Below, in pieces: positions 1 to 7,318 of a stretch of DNA of 47,370 nt. The notes beneath the pieces were generated by a model. It had not been told where the DNA came from. It searched no databases and saw only the letters and a list, made by a program, of their open reading frames with translations. The number at the start of each line of letters is the position of its first letter. Within the stretch, counting starts at the first letter, position 1. The DNA is from Rhodobacter sp. (GTDB lineage Bacteria > Pseudomonadota > Alphaproteobacteria > Rhodobacterales > Rhodobacteraceae): NCBI GenBank assembly GCA_027487575.1, contig JAIYDJ010000009.1:1-47370 (forward strand). The letters are read 5' to 3'. The position numbers and the translations under genes were made by a program.

Positions 1-229
1 ACGCGTCACGCTGGCCGCCTGGCGAAAAGACTATAAAACGAAACGCCCACATTCCCGACTTGGATGGCAGACGCCCGCCGAGTTTGCACAGACCTTCACA
101 CCGCAACGGGGCCTGCCGCTGCGCGATCCGCAAAGCTCCGCGCCAGCCCCCGTTGCCCAACCCGCCCAAATGGGCAAAACTCAAACCCGGAGTCTCGCTC
201 ACGCTGGATAAAAGTTGGGGGCAACGTCA
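1..229 (+). mobile_element. Right end of an IS3-family insertion sequence
   Basis: The window opens inside an IS3-type element. Its transposase reading frame stops at 209-211, and the element appears to run on to a terminal CA at 228-229. IS3 elements typically end 5'-TG...CA-3'. The boundary agrees with the neighbour: on the opposite strand IstA homology holds up to about base 231 and is lost to the left of it. So this element seems to have inserted into an IS21-type istA gene. The left end lies outside the window, so the full element and any target duplication cannot be checked here. Confidence 0.7.
2..211 (+). CDS. IS3-family transposase (OrfB/integrase type), C-terminal part, cut by window start
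   Basis: No start codon lies in the window, but frame 2 is open from base 2 to the TAA at 209-211. It reads WRKDYKTKRPHSRLGW near the front, then TPAEFAQTF and a tail ending in QTRSLAHAG. The pattern W..DYN..RPHS.LG..TP.EF is the well-known C-terminal end of IS3-family DDE transposases, after the catalytic glutamate. The usual N of DYN is K here (DYK), so some decay is possible. The catalytic DDE residues are not visible, so activity cannot be judged. Confidence 0.8.
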   Translation, partial: RVTLAAWRKDYKTKRPHSRLGWQTPAEFAQTFTPQRGLPLRDPQSSAPAPVAQPAQMGKTQTRSLAHAG

Positions 230-405
230 ACGGCAATCGGATCCAGCTTGCTCGACCGTTCCGGTGTCGCGAACACAGGCTCGATCGTGCCGGCCTTCAG
301 ATACTTCTTGACCGTGTTCCGCGACAGCCCCGTCCGGCGCGCGATCTCGCGGATCGGCAGTCCCAGCCGGAGTCGCAGTTTCCGGATGATGTTCAAAAGC
401 CCCAT
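199..405 (-). pseudogene. istA: istA fragment (IS21 transposase N-terminus), interrupted
   Basis: From the ATG at 403-405 the frame gives MGLLNIIRKLRLRLGLPIRE, then IARRTGLSRNTVKKYL, a helix-turn-helix typical of the N-terminus of IS21 IstA. It continues to about LDPIA. The remaining codons (VDVAPNFYPA, then stop at 199-201) do not look like IstA and lie in the end of the neighbouring IS3-type element. Only about 58 of some 400-500 expected residues are left, without any catalytic domain. The cause appears to be IS insertion rather than a frameshift. Confidence 0.75.
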
Positions 406-454
406 GTGGATCACTCCATTGCCCCCGCCGCTACCGCGTTGGGGAAAGGTCACA

Positions 455-478
455 TGGGTCAAATCTCAATGGAAATCA
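455..478 (-). repeat. IS21-type terminal repeat, inner copy (24 bp)
   Basis: This 24-bp block is repeated at 489-512 with three differences, in the same orientation and 34 bp apart. It ends in GGAAATCA and starts with TGGGTCA. Such repeats at IS21 ends are transposase-binding sites. Confidence 0.75.
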
Positions 479-488
479 GCCGCCCAAC

Positions 489-512
489 TGGGTCAGCTCT
501 CAGTGGAAATCA
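489..512 (-). repeat. IS21-type terminal repeat, outer copy (24 bp)
   Basis: Second copy of the 24-bp repeat at 455-478, closer to the presumed element end at about 518. The 143 bases from 519 to 661, between this end and bluB, hold no gene or repeat I can recognise. Confidence 0.75.
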
Positions 513-661
513 ACCCCAAGAGAGCTTTCGCTTGGAACGAGGGAGGACCGCGGGGCCGGTCCCAACTCATCGCCTGCGTCGAGCAGCTTGACGAACCGGT
601 TGGAAAAAACTGGACGGGTCGTTCTGGCGGGGATAGTCAAAGCTTGACAGAGTGAGGCGGT

Positions 662-1285
662 ATGAAATTTTCACCGGAGCAGGCTGGCGTCTTGCACGAC
701 ATATTGCGCTGGCGACGCGATGTCAGGCATTTTCTGACAGATCCTGTCCCCGATCCGGTGATCGACCGTCTGCGCGCTGCGATGGACATGGCCCCGTCGG
801 TGGGCAACTCGCGTCCGTGGCGCGTTTTGCGGGTCGAGAACCCGGAGCGCCGCGAACGGGTTCAAGCGATCTTTGAAGCCTGCAACTCGGCGGCAGCGGC
901 GGGATTTGACCATGGGACACGGTCGGAGTATCTTCGGCTGAAACTCGCAGGGTTGCGCGACGCCCCTTTGCACCTTGCCGTGTTCACCGAAACAGCCCCC
1001 GCTGAAGGCCGTGGGCTGGGTCGCAGGACAATGCCGGAAACGCTGCAATTTTCGACGGTTATGGCGATCCACACCCTGTGGTTGGTCGCACGTGCCGAGA
1101 ATATCGGGGTCGGTTGGGTGTCGATCCTTGATCCGGCAGCCCTGCATGCGCTGTTTGACGCGCCGCAAAGTTGGGAGTTCACCGGATACCTCTGTGTGGG
1201 ATATGCGGAGTTCGATGATGATCGCCCACTTCTGCATCGCGCCGCATGGCAGGCGGACACGCCGACGCACTGGAAACAGTGCTGA
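662..1285 (+). CDS. bluB: 5,6-dimethylbenzimidazole synthase BluB
   Basis: BluB is an oxygen-dependent flavin-destroying enzyme that turns reduced FMN into 5,6-dimethylbenzimidazole, the lower ligand of vitamin B12. The 207-residue product has the family's landmarks: RRDVRHF near residue 19, MAPSVGNSRPWRVLRV at about 47-62, and GRRTMPETLQFSTVMAIHTL followed by NIGVGWVSILDP in the second half. Length is near the usual 200-230. The start is supported by a purine-rich GTGAGGCGG just upstream. It stands alone next to IS debris, with no other cobalamin genes in the window, so B12 synthesis must be completed elsewhere. A generic nitroreductase is the alternative, but the motif set favours BluB strongly. 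Confidence 0.9.
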   Translation: MKFSPEQAGVLHDILRWRRDVRHFLTDPVPDPVIDRLRAAMDMAPSVGNSRPWRVLRVENPERRERVQAIFEACNSAAAAGFDHGTRSEYLRLKLAGLRDAPLHLAVFTETAPAEGRGLGRRTMPETLQFSTVMAIHTLWLVARAENIGVGWVSILDPAALHALFDAPQSWEFTGYLCVGYAEFDDDRPLLHRAAWQADTPTHWKQC

Positions 1286-1497
1286 TCCAGTGATCTGTCA
1301 TCGGGTCGATGCGCATGTTCCGACGCCGGTCACAACGCCGCAGTCCGGCCTGGTCCGTGAGTCATCCCGGATCCGGTTCGGTTGAGGCGACCGGAGAGGA
1401 TCGTGAACGGTGTTCTGTGCATGTATCGCTGAAAAAAGTTTACAAGCGATGCGCGCCGCGTTGAGATTGGCTGAAATGATTCGAAGGGGAGGTCGAG

Positions 1498-3297
1498 TTG
1501 CTGGATATCCATGTGAATGACGAGGTGACGGCGGTTCTCGAAGGTTTCGGGGCGGCTTTGGAACGGGGTGACATTGCGGCGGCCGTGTCCTGCTTTCAGG
1601 ACGACTGCTATTGGCGCGATCTGGTGACGTTTACGTGGAACCTTCATACCTGCGAGGGGAAGGCGCAGATCTCCGACATGCTGGGCACCCAACTGGCCGG
1701 AACCCGGCCCACGGGCTGGAAGATAGCCACGGGAGAAACGGCCAGCGAAGACGGCGGCGTCACCACGGCCTGGATTGAGTTCGAGACGGCCGTCGCTCGC
1801 GGCTACGGTCTGGTTCGGCTGGTGAACGGCAAGATATGGACGCTGTTGACCACCATGGTCGAGTTGAAAGGCCACGAAGAGTACACCGGATTCAATCGCG
1901 CCGCGGGAGCAAAGCACGGCGCAGACAAGCACCGCCCCACCTGGAAGGAGGAGCGCGAGGCAGAAGCGCGCGACCTGGGATACACCAGGCAGCCCTATGT
2001 CCTGATCATCGGCGGCGGTCAGGGCGGTATCGCGTTGGGTGCCCGGCTGCGGCAATTGGGCGTTCCCGCGATCATCCTGGAAAAGAACGACAAACCCGGC
2101 GACAGTTGGCGCAACCGCTACAAGTCGCTGTGTCTGCATGACCCGGTCTGGTACGACCATCTGCCCTATATCAAGTTTCCGGAAAACTGGCCGGTCTTTG
2201 CGCCCAAGGACAAGATCGGCGACTGGCTGGAAATGTACACCAAGGTGATGGAGCTCAACTACTGGTCCCGGTCCACCTGCAAATCTGCGAGATATGACGA
2301 AGCGACCAAGGAATGGACCGTCGTGGTCGACCGCGATGGAGAGGAAGTGACGCTGCGGCCGAAACAACTGGTGCTGGCCACCGGCATGTCGGCCAAACCC
2401 AACCTGCCGACCTACAAGGGCATGGACACGTTCAAGGGCGACCAGCACCATTCGTCCGTGCATCCCGGCCCCGATGCCTGGCGCGGCAAACGCGCGGTGG
2501 TGATCGGGTCGAACAACTCGGCACACGATATCTGCGCTGCACTGAGGGAAAACGACGTCGACGTGACGATGGTACAGCGGTCGTCGACGCATATCGTGCG
2601 GTCGGAATCGCTGATGGAGCACGGGTTGGGGGGGCTTTATTCGGAGCGGGCTGTACGGTCGGGCATGACCACCGAAAAGGCCGATCTGATTTTTGCCAGC
2701 CTTCCCTACAAGATTTTGCATGAATTTCAGACCCCGATCTATGACAAGATCAAAGAGGTCGACGCCGACTTCTACGCCGGGCTGGAAAAGGCCGGATTCT
2801 GGCTGGATTGGGGGGCCGACAACTCGGGCCTGTTCATGAAATATCTGCGGCGGGGCTCGGGCTATTACATCGACGTCGGCGCCAGCCAACTGATCATCGA
2901 CGGCAAGATCAAGCTGGCGCATGGCAATGTCAGCGAAATCGTTCCGGACGGCGTGATGCTTGAGGATGGCACCCTTCTGCCGGCCGATCTGATTGTCTAT
3001 GCCACGGGGTATGGTTCGATGAACGGCTGGGCGGCCGATCTGATCGGGCGCGATGTGGCCGACAAGGTGGGCAAGTGCTGGGGGCTCGGGTCCGACACGC
3101 CAAAGGACCCCGGACCCTGGGTCGGTGAACAGCGCAACATGTGGAAACCGACGCAGCAAGAGGCACTGTGGTTCCACGGTGGCAACCTGCACCAGTCGAG
3201 GCACTATTCGCAGTTCCTGTCGCTGCAACTGAAGGCCCGGATGGAAGGCATCGACACCCCGGTGTTCGGGATGCCGCAAACCTATCACCTGGGATAA
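1498..3297 (+). CDS. Flavin-containing monooxygenase with N-terminal NTF2-like domain
   Basis: 599 residues. Residues 1 to about 145 look like a SnoaL/NTF2-like domain. The rest is a two-dinucleotide flavoprotein monooxygenase: the FAD motif IIGGGQGGIALGARL lies near residue 170, the NADPH motif VIGSNNSAHDICAAL near 337, and the linker FKGDQHHSSVH between them fits the FMO fingerprint FxGxxxHxxx(Y/H). A DLIVYATGYG motif follows near the C-terminus. Such enzymes hydroxylate or insert oxygen into ketones, amines or sulfides; the substrate is not evident. The start is TTG with AGGGGAGGT about 5 bases upstream, a better site than any later ATG. It is monocistronic, 212 bases after bluB, and ends before a hairpin at 3324-3347. 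Confidence 0.85.
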   Translation: MLDIHVNDEVTAVLEGFGAALERGDIAAAVSCFQDDCYWRDLVTFTWNLHTCEGKAQISDMLGTQLAGTRPTGWKIATGETASEDGGVTTAWIEFETAVARGYGLVRLVNGKIWTLLTTMVELKGHEEYTGFNRAAGAKHGADKHRPTWKEEREAEARDLGYTRQPYVLIIGGGQGGIALGARLRQLGVPAIILEKNDKPGDSWRNRYKSLCLHDPVWYDHLPYIKFPENWPVFAPKDKIGDWLEMYTKVMELNYWSRSTCKSARYDEATKEWTVVVDRDGEEVTLRPKQLVLATGMSAKPNLPTYKGMDTFKGDQHHSSVHPGPDAWRGKRAVVIGSNNSAHDICAALRENDVDVTMVQRSSTHIVRSESLMEHGLGGLYSERAVRSGMTTEKADLIFASLPYKILHEFQTPIYDKIKEVDADFYAGLEKAGFWLDWGADNSGLFMKYLRRGSGYYIDVGASQLIIDGKIKLAHGNVSEIVPDGVMLEDGTLLPADLIVYATGYGSMNGWAADLIGRDVADKVGKCWGLGSDTPKDPGPWVGEQRNMWKPTQQEALWFHGGNLHQSRHYSQFLSLQLKARMEGIDTPVFGMPQTYHLG

Positions 3298-3323
3298 CCC
3301 GGACGCGAAAATTTCTTTCAGGC

Positions 3324-3347
3324 TCCCCGGCCTTGACAAGCCGGGGA
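3324..3347 (+). terminator. Hairpin after the monooxygenase gene
   Basis: TCCCCGGC and GCCGGGGA pair over 8 bp around an 8-base loop, 27 bases after the stop codon. No T tract follows, so this may be a factor-assisted terminator or simply an mRNA 3' stabiliser. Confidence 0.5.
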
Positions 3348-3625
3348 CAGCTTCCGCCAGCATCGCAGCCCGACACAGGAATGCGCGTACCCGAAGATGC
3401 TTCCGCGCAGGGTGTCGTCGGCGACGCAATGTTTGCCATCGATGCCATCATCATGAACATTCCCTTCCGACCCACACCCTATGAGGAAATTTCTTACCGT
3501 TGAGAAAACTATGAAAACATCAATACATACAATAACTTGTCCGAATTGAACCTCTTTACTTTGTTGACGTTCTTCCGCGCCCATAGCAACTTTTCAACTT
3601 CGTAAGAAAATAATTTGCAGGATAG

Positions 3626-3641
3626 ACTAACCTTGGTTAGT
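3626..3641. promoter_or_regulatory. Palindromic operator candidate ahead of the ABC operon
   Basis: ACTAACC and GGTTAGT form a perfect 7-bp inverted repeat with a TT spacer. It lies 114 bases before the binding-protein start, inside the AT-rich promoter region. The form suits a dimeric repressor. The only sugar-type regulator in the locus is the RpiR protein at 14059-14988, but nothing shows it binds here. Confidence 0.45.
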
Positions 3642-3754
3642 TTCTGTCCCATGCGCAAGAATCAGCGCCCTGATCTGAGGAGGTAAGGGCACTGCAGACG
3701 CGCCGAGGAGGATGGGGAAGCGGGATCATCCGCTGCCGACAAAGGGAGGAATTC

Positions 3755-5281
3755 ATGTTCTATACGCCGAAAAAGGCGATACATTCCCGTATCAGCCGCC
3801 GTAGATTTCTTGAACTCGGGGGTGCGGGCGCGACCATGCTGGGGACAGGTTCCCTCGCCGTCGGCCTGAACTCCACCATCATGGCGTCGCGCGTTTCTGC
3901 GCAGTCGTCGGACGAGGCGAAGTGGAAGCAGTTCGCCGGCTCCAAACTGGTCTTCCTGTCCGAAAACACGCCGCCGTCGTTCGCCATCCGCGAAAAGCTG
4001 ACCGCCTTCTATGACCTGACGGGGATCACTGTCGAGATCCTGACCGATGACTTGCCGGTCGTTCAGCAGAAGGCCGGCATCGACCTGCGCTCGGGCACGG
4101 CCGACTATGTGCTGCAGTATTCGCAGGACAAGCCGATCGGGGCTCCGTTTGCCGATTTCTACGCCGACATGACGCCGATGTTCGGGGACGAGACGCTTCC
4201 GCAAGACCCCGAAGGCTATGGCGACGACGTGTGGTTCGACAACTTCCTGACCGCCTGCGGCCGTTTCTATGATGGCAACCGCGTGATGGCGCTGCCCTAT
4301 GACGCCGCGATCGCCTGCACGTTCTACCGGAAGGACATCTTCGAGGCGAACACCAAGGACTTCGAAGCCGAATACGGCTATCGGCTGGAATACACCAACG
4401 ACACGACCTGGCAGAACGTCCTCGACTTCGCGACCTTCTTCAAGAAGGCGAAAGAGGCCGGCAAGGACGTGCCCTACGGCTATGCACAGCATCAGGGCTC
4501 GTTCGCCTGGACCACGCAGCTTGACATCCAGCGCATGTGCTTCGCCAACGGACGCTGGATCGACTACGCGATCGACGACAAGCTGGGGTCGAAAACGCCC
4601 GGCGCCACGAACTGGGGCGACGAACAGTCGGTCCTGATCCTGGAGAAGTTCAAGGCACTGGCCGACGTATCGCATCCCGACAACCTGGCGAACGGCACGC
4701 TGGAGCTGAACACCGTCTATCAGTCCGGCAACATCGCCATGCAGGTTCAGTACCACGAATTCGCAGCCTCGGTCGAAGATGAAGGCACGTCGCTGGCCGC
4801 CGGTGGCAAGACGGGCTATGCGCCTTGCCCGAAAGGTGCGCCCGACTGGATCAAGAACGGCGGCGAAGCGGTCAACGGCACGAACTGCGGCATCGGTGGC
4901 ATCTCGATCAACGCCAACGCCGATGAGGCGCTGCAGCGCGCGGCCTACATCTTTGCGCAGTGGTCCACCTCGGCGGACAACCAGTACGAAGTTCTGAAGG
5001 GCCTGGGCGGCACGCCGACCCGCAAGTCGGTTCTGGCGCGCCCCGAAGTGGTTGCCGCCGGACAGCGGCCAAGCACGATGCCCAACGCGCTGACCTTCGA
5101 TCCGGTCTACAACTTCGGCATCAAGGATCCGAACTTCACCCTCGGGCCGAAGATCCCGAAGGCGAACGAGTATCACTCGATCATTGCGTCGACGACGCAG
5201 CGGATGCTGTCGGGCGAACTGGATGCGGCGGCGACCGGGGCCGAGCTGAAGGCCCAGCTTGATGAGCTGAACGCCGGCTGA
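3755..5281 (+). CDS. Family-1 extracellular solute-binding protein, Tat-exported (sugar/polyol ABC transporter)
   Basis: 508 residues. A twin-arginine signal (SRRRFLELGG at about 14-23, then a hydrophobic stretch and cleavage probably after VSA) sends the folded protein to the periplasm. The mature part has the look of a large carbohydrate-binding lobe protein: MALPYDAAIACTFYRKDIF and an NCGIGGISINANADEA segment typical of family-1 binding proteins. It should deliver substrate to the permeases encoded immediately downstream. The start has a strong AAAGGGAGGAATTC site. A hairpin after the stop (5301-5323) suggests extra mRNA for this first gene relative to the permeases. Ligand specificity cannot be read from sequence. 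Confidence 0.87.
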   Translation: MFYTPKKAIHSRISRRRFLELGGAGATMLGTGSLAVGLNSTIMASRVSAQSSDEAKWKQFAGSKLVFLSENTPPSFAIREKLTAFYDLTGITVEILTDDLPVVQQKAGIDLRSGTADYVLQYSQDKPIGAPFADFYADMTPMFGDETLPQDPEGYGDDVWFDNFLTACGRFYDGNRVMALPYDAAIACTFYRKDIFEANTKDFEAEYGYRLEYTNDTTWQNVLDFATFFKKAKEAGKDVPYGYAQHQGSFAWTTQLDIQRMCFANGRWIDYAIDDKLGSKTPGATNWGDEQSVLILEKFKALADVSHPDNLANGTLELNTVYQSGNIAMQVQYHEFAASVEDEGTSLAAGGKTGYAPCPKGAPDWIKNGGEAVNGTNCGIGGISINANADEALQRAAYIFAQWSTSADNQYEVLKGLGGTPTRKSVLARPEVVAAGQRPSTMPNALTFDPVYNFGIKDPNFTLGPKIPKANEYHSIIASTTQRMLSGELDAAATGAELKAQLDELNAG

Positions 5282-5300
5282 CGCAACTGCCAGGAACATC

Positions 5301-5323
5301 GCCGCCGCATCCGGTGCGGCGGC
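5301..5323 (+). terminator. Intercistronic stem-loop after the binding-protein gene
   Basis: GCCGCCGCA and TGCGGCGGC pair perfectly over 9 bp with a 5-base loop (TCCGG), 19 bases after the stop. There is no T tract. Such hairpins between binding-protein and permease genes commonly protect the upstream message and partly terminate. Confidence 0.65.
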
Positions 5324-5383
5324 TATGCGACTTGCAAACCAGTCACCTTGATCTGATGCGCTCCGAAACGGCGGGGCACAGAA

Positions 5384-6391
5384 ATGAGGCCGCCCATGTC
5401 CCAAACCCTTTCCCTTTCGCAAACCACGCTTGACGCGGTAGATCGTTTCCGCGCCCGGAAGGTTTCGGTCGAAGTGGAGGCCCGCCCGCTGTCGGCAGAA
5501 TTGCCGACCCCGACATCGTTCAACCCCGCCGCGCGCAAGGCCTACTACTTTTATCTGATGGCCCCCGCGATCGCATTGCTGGCGTTCATTTCGCTTTATC
5601 CGTTCTTCTGGCTGATCGTGATGGCTTTCCAGAAGGGCGACATGGGCGCGGTCGAATGGGTCGGGTTCAAGAATTTCACCGATCTGGCCAGTGACGGGCG
5701 TTTCCTGTCGGGCTGGGTTCTGCTGTTCAAATACAGCGCAATGTGCCTGTTCCTGCAGGTGGGCATCGGGGTGCTGCTGGCCGTGATCGTCAACGGCTCG
5801 CGCTATGAAAAGTTTCTGGTGACCGCCCTCCTGATGCCGATGATGATGGCCCCGGCCGTTGCAGGCCTGTTGTGGCTGTTCCTCTACAACGGCACGTTTG
5901 GCTGGTATCACTGGATATTTCAGAGCCTTGGCATATTGGAGACGGGTTCGATCCTGTCCAGTGCCAAGACCTCGATGTATGCGCTGGTGCTGGTCGATGT
6001 GTGGCAATGGACCCCGTTGATCACGCTGATCGCGCTGGCGGGCCTGAAACGGGTGCCTCGCGACCAGATGGAGGCGAACATGGTCGATGGCGCGTCGCCT
6101 GCGCGCAACTTCTTCGCCATCGTGATGCCGAACCTCTACCCCGTCCTGCTGATCGCGGTGTTGCTGCGGTTCATGGACAACTTCCGTTTCATCGACCACA
6201 TTCTGGTTCTCACCGGCGGTGGCCCCGCCAATTCGACCAAGATCCTGCCGATCTACCTGTTCGAAGTGGCGTTCAAGTTCTTCGACCTGGGGCGCGGTGC
6301 CGCGATCGCGCTGGTATTGCTGGTGGTCACCATCATCCTTGGCAAAATTCTGGTCGGCGTGTTCGACCGACCCACTTCAGGAGGGCGTTGA
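5384..6391 (+). CDS. Carbohydrate ABC transporter permease, MalF type
   Basis: 335 residues, inner-membrane channel subunit. After a polar N-terminal tail of about 50 residues come six predicted membrane segments, the first around LMAPAIALLAFISLYPFFWL. The cytoplasmic EAA loop that docks the ATPase reads EANMVDGASPARNFFAIVMP near residue 228. It pairs with the permease starting at 6395. The ATG at 5384 is used here; an ATG at 5396 with GAGG just upstream is an equally reasonable start and would drop four residues. Substrate is unknown, but the family is typical for sugars and sugar alcohols. Confidence 0.85.
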   Translation: MRPPMSQTLSLSQTTLDAVDRFRARKVSVEVEARPLSAELPTPTSFNPAARKAYYFYLMAPAIALLAFISLYPFFWLIVMAFQKGDMGAVEWVGFKNFTDLASDGRFLSGWVLLFKYSAMCLFLQVGIGVLLAVIVNGSRYEKFLVTALLMPMMMAPAVAGLLWLFLYNGTFGWYHWIFQSLGILETGSILSSAKTSMYALVLVDVWQWTPLITLIALAGLKRVPRDQMEANMVDGASPARNFFAIVMPNLYPVLLIAVLLRFMDNFRFIDHILVLTGGGPANSTKILPIYLFEVAFKFFDLGRGAAIALVLLVVTIILGKILVGVFDRPTSGGR

Positions 6392-6394
6392 CCC

Positions 6395-7273
6395 ATGGCT
6401 TCGCGTGACGTCGTCCACTATGACACCCCCCTTCAGCGCGTGTTGCGGGTGCTGGCCGTAATCTTTGTGGTGCTGTACCTGATCTGGACGCTGCTGCCGT
6501 TCGTCATCATGTTCGTCTCGTCCTTCAAAGACCTGCTGGCGGCGTTCAAGCTTCCGGAGGTTGGCGATTGGATGGGCATCGGTGTGTTCTTCGATTTCAC
6601 GCCGACCTACAAACACTACGCGACCCTGTTTCAAGAGAACAATTTCGGCCGCTACATCATGAACAGCCTGATCGCGGCGGGCGGATCGGCGGTCATTTCG
6701 GTGATCTTCGGGTCTTTGGCCGCCTATTCGCTGAGCCGGGTGGATTTTCGCGGCAAGTCGGATCTGTTCTTCTGGATCATATCGACCCGGATGGCGCCGG
6801 TGGTGGCCGTCATGGTGCCGCTGTTTGCAATCTTCCGCTCGCTCGATCTGGTCGGCACGTTGCCGGGGCTGATCCTGGCCTACACGACCTTCAACCTGCC
6901 CTTCGCGATCTGGATCCTGAAAGGCTTCTTCGACAACGTGCCCTACGGCATCGAAGAGGCGCAGATGGTCGACGGCGCGACCAGGTTTCAGGCGTTCACC
7001 TCGATCCTGCCGCTGGTCGCACCCGGCATCGGCGCGTTCATCGTGCTGTGCGTCCTGTTTGCCTGGAACGATTTTCTGTTCGCGGCGATCATCGGGTCGG
7101 GCGGCGCCAAGACCCTGCCCGTTGCCACGCGTGAACTGGTTCAGCCGCAGAACATCCAATGGGGTGCGATCATGGCGGCCGGCGTCGTGACCACCGCGCC
7201 CATGATGCTGTTGGGCCTCGTGATCCGGAAATACCTGGTGACCGGCCTGACCATGGGCGCCGTCAAAGAATGA
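6395..7273 (+). CDS. Carbohydrate ABC transporter permease, MalG type
   Basis: 292 residues with about six membrane segments, the first at LRVLAVIFVVLYLIWTLLPF. The EAA docking loop is EEAQMVDGATRFQAFTSILP. It forms the second half of the channel with the preceding permease. It starts 3 bases after that gene's stop, using the AGGAGGG within the preceding gene's last codons, so the two are likely translated together. Length and layout match MalG/UgpE-like permeases. Confidence 0.86.
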   Translation: MASRDVVHYDTPLQRVLRVLAVIFVVLYLIWTLLPFVIMFVSSFKDLLAAFKLPEVGDWMGIGVFFDFTPTYKHYATLFQENNFGRYIMNSLIAAGGSAVISVIFGSLAAYSLSRVDFRGKSDLFFWIISTRMAPVVAVMVPLFAIFRSLDLVGTLPGLILAYTTFNLPFAIWILKGFFDNVPYGIEEAQMVDGATRFQAFTSILPLVAPGIGAFIVLCVLFAWNDFLFAAIIGSGGAKTLPVATRELVQPQNIQWGAIMAAGVVTTAPMMLLGLVIRKYLVTGLTMGAVKE

Positions 7274-7318
7274 TGTGTGCCGGGCCATGCCCGCACCTTG
7301 CAAGATAGGGAGAAGATC

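Larger units (their letters stand above)
230..518 (-). mobile_element. Remnant of an IS21-family element (istA end with terminal repeats)
   Basis: This stretch carries the first part of an istA-like gene on the - strand and, outside it, two near-identical 24-bp direct repeats. Multiple internal copies of the terminal repeat ahead of istA are characteristic of IS21-family ends. Read on the - strand, the outer end begins TGGGGTTGATTTCCACTGAG at about 518, which fits an IS21 terminus beginning with TG. The rest of istA, all of istB and the other end are missing, replaced to the left by the IS3-type element. The piece is therefore not autonomous. Confidence 0.75.
3298..3754. other. 457-base intergenic region upstream of the ABC operon
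   Basis: No gene is supported here. The region holds the hairpin at 3324-3347 and a markedly AT-rich stretch (about 3484-3650), unlike its GC-rich surroundings, that probably contains the promoter of the transporter operon. It also holds a palindrome at 3626-3641. I could not assign convincing -35/-10 boxes. Frames open on either strand lack a ribosome site and family resemblance. Confidence 0.6.

Noticed and set aside
64..591. + strand frame across the IS debris
   Set aside because: It runs out of frame through the IS3 transposase end and antisense to istA, so it is a shadow of both.
1286..1497. Possible regulatory structure between bluB and the monooxygenase (a short CCGGATCCGG palindrome), considered as a riboswitch or terminator
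   Set aside because: Too short, no conserved riboswitch elements and no T tract; I see nothing else supportable in these 212 bases.
1330..3429. Long - strand open frame (about 699 codons) opposite the flavin monooxygenase
   Set aside because: Same reason: the + strand frame has FAD and NADPH motifs, while the antisense frame has none and no ribosome site.
3662..6199. Very long - strand open frame (about 845 codons) opposite the binding-protein and permease genes
   Set aside because: It is antisense to well-supported ABC genes. Its product is rich in Arg, Gln, His and Asp with no family motif, the usual shadow of GC-rich codon use.
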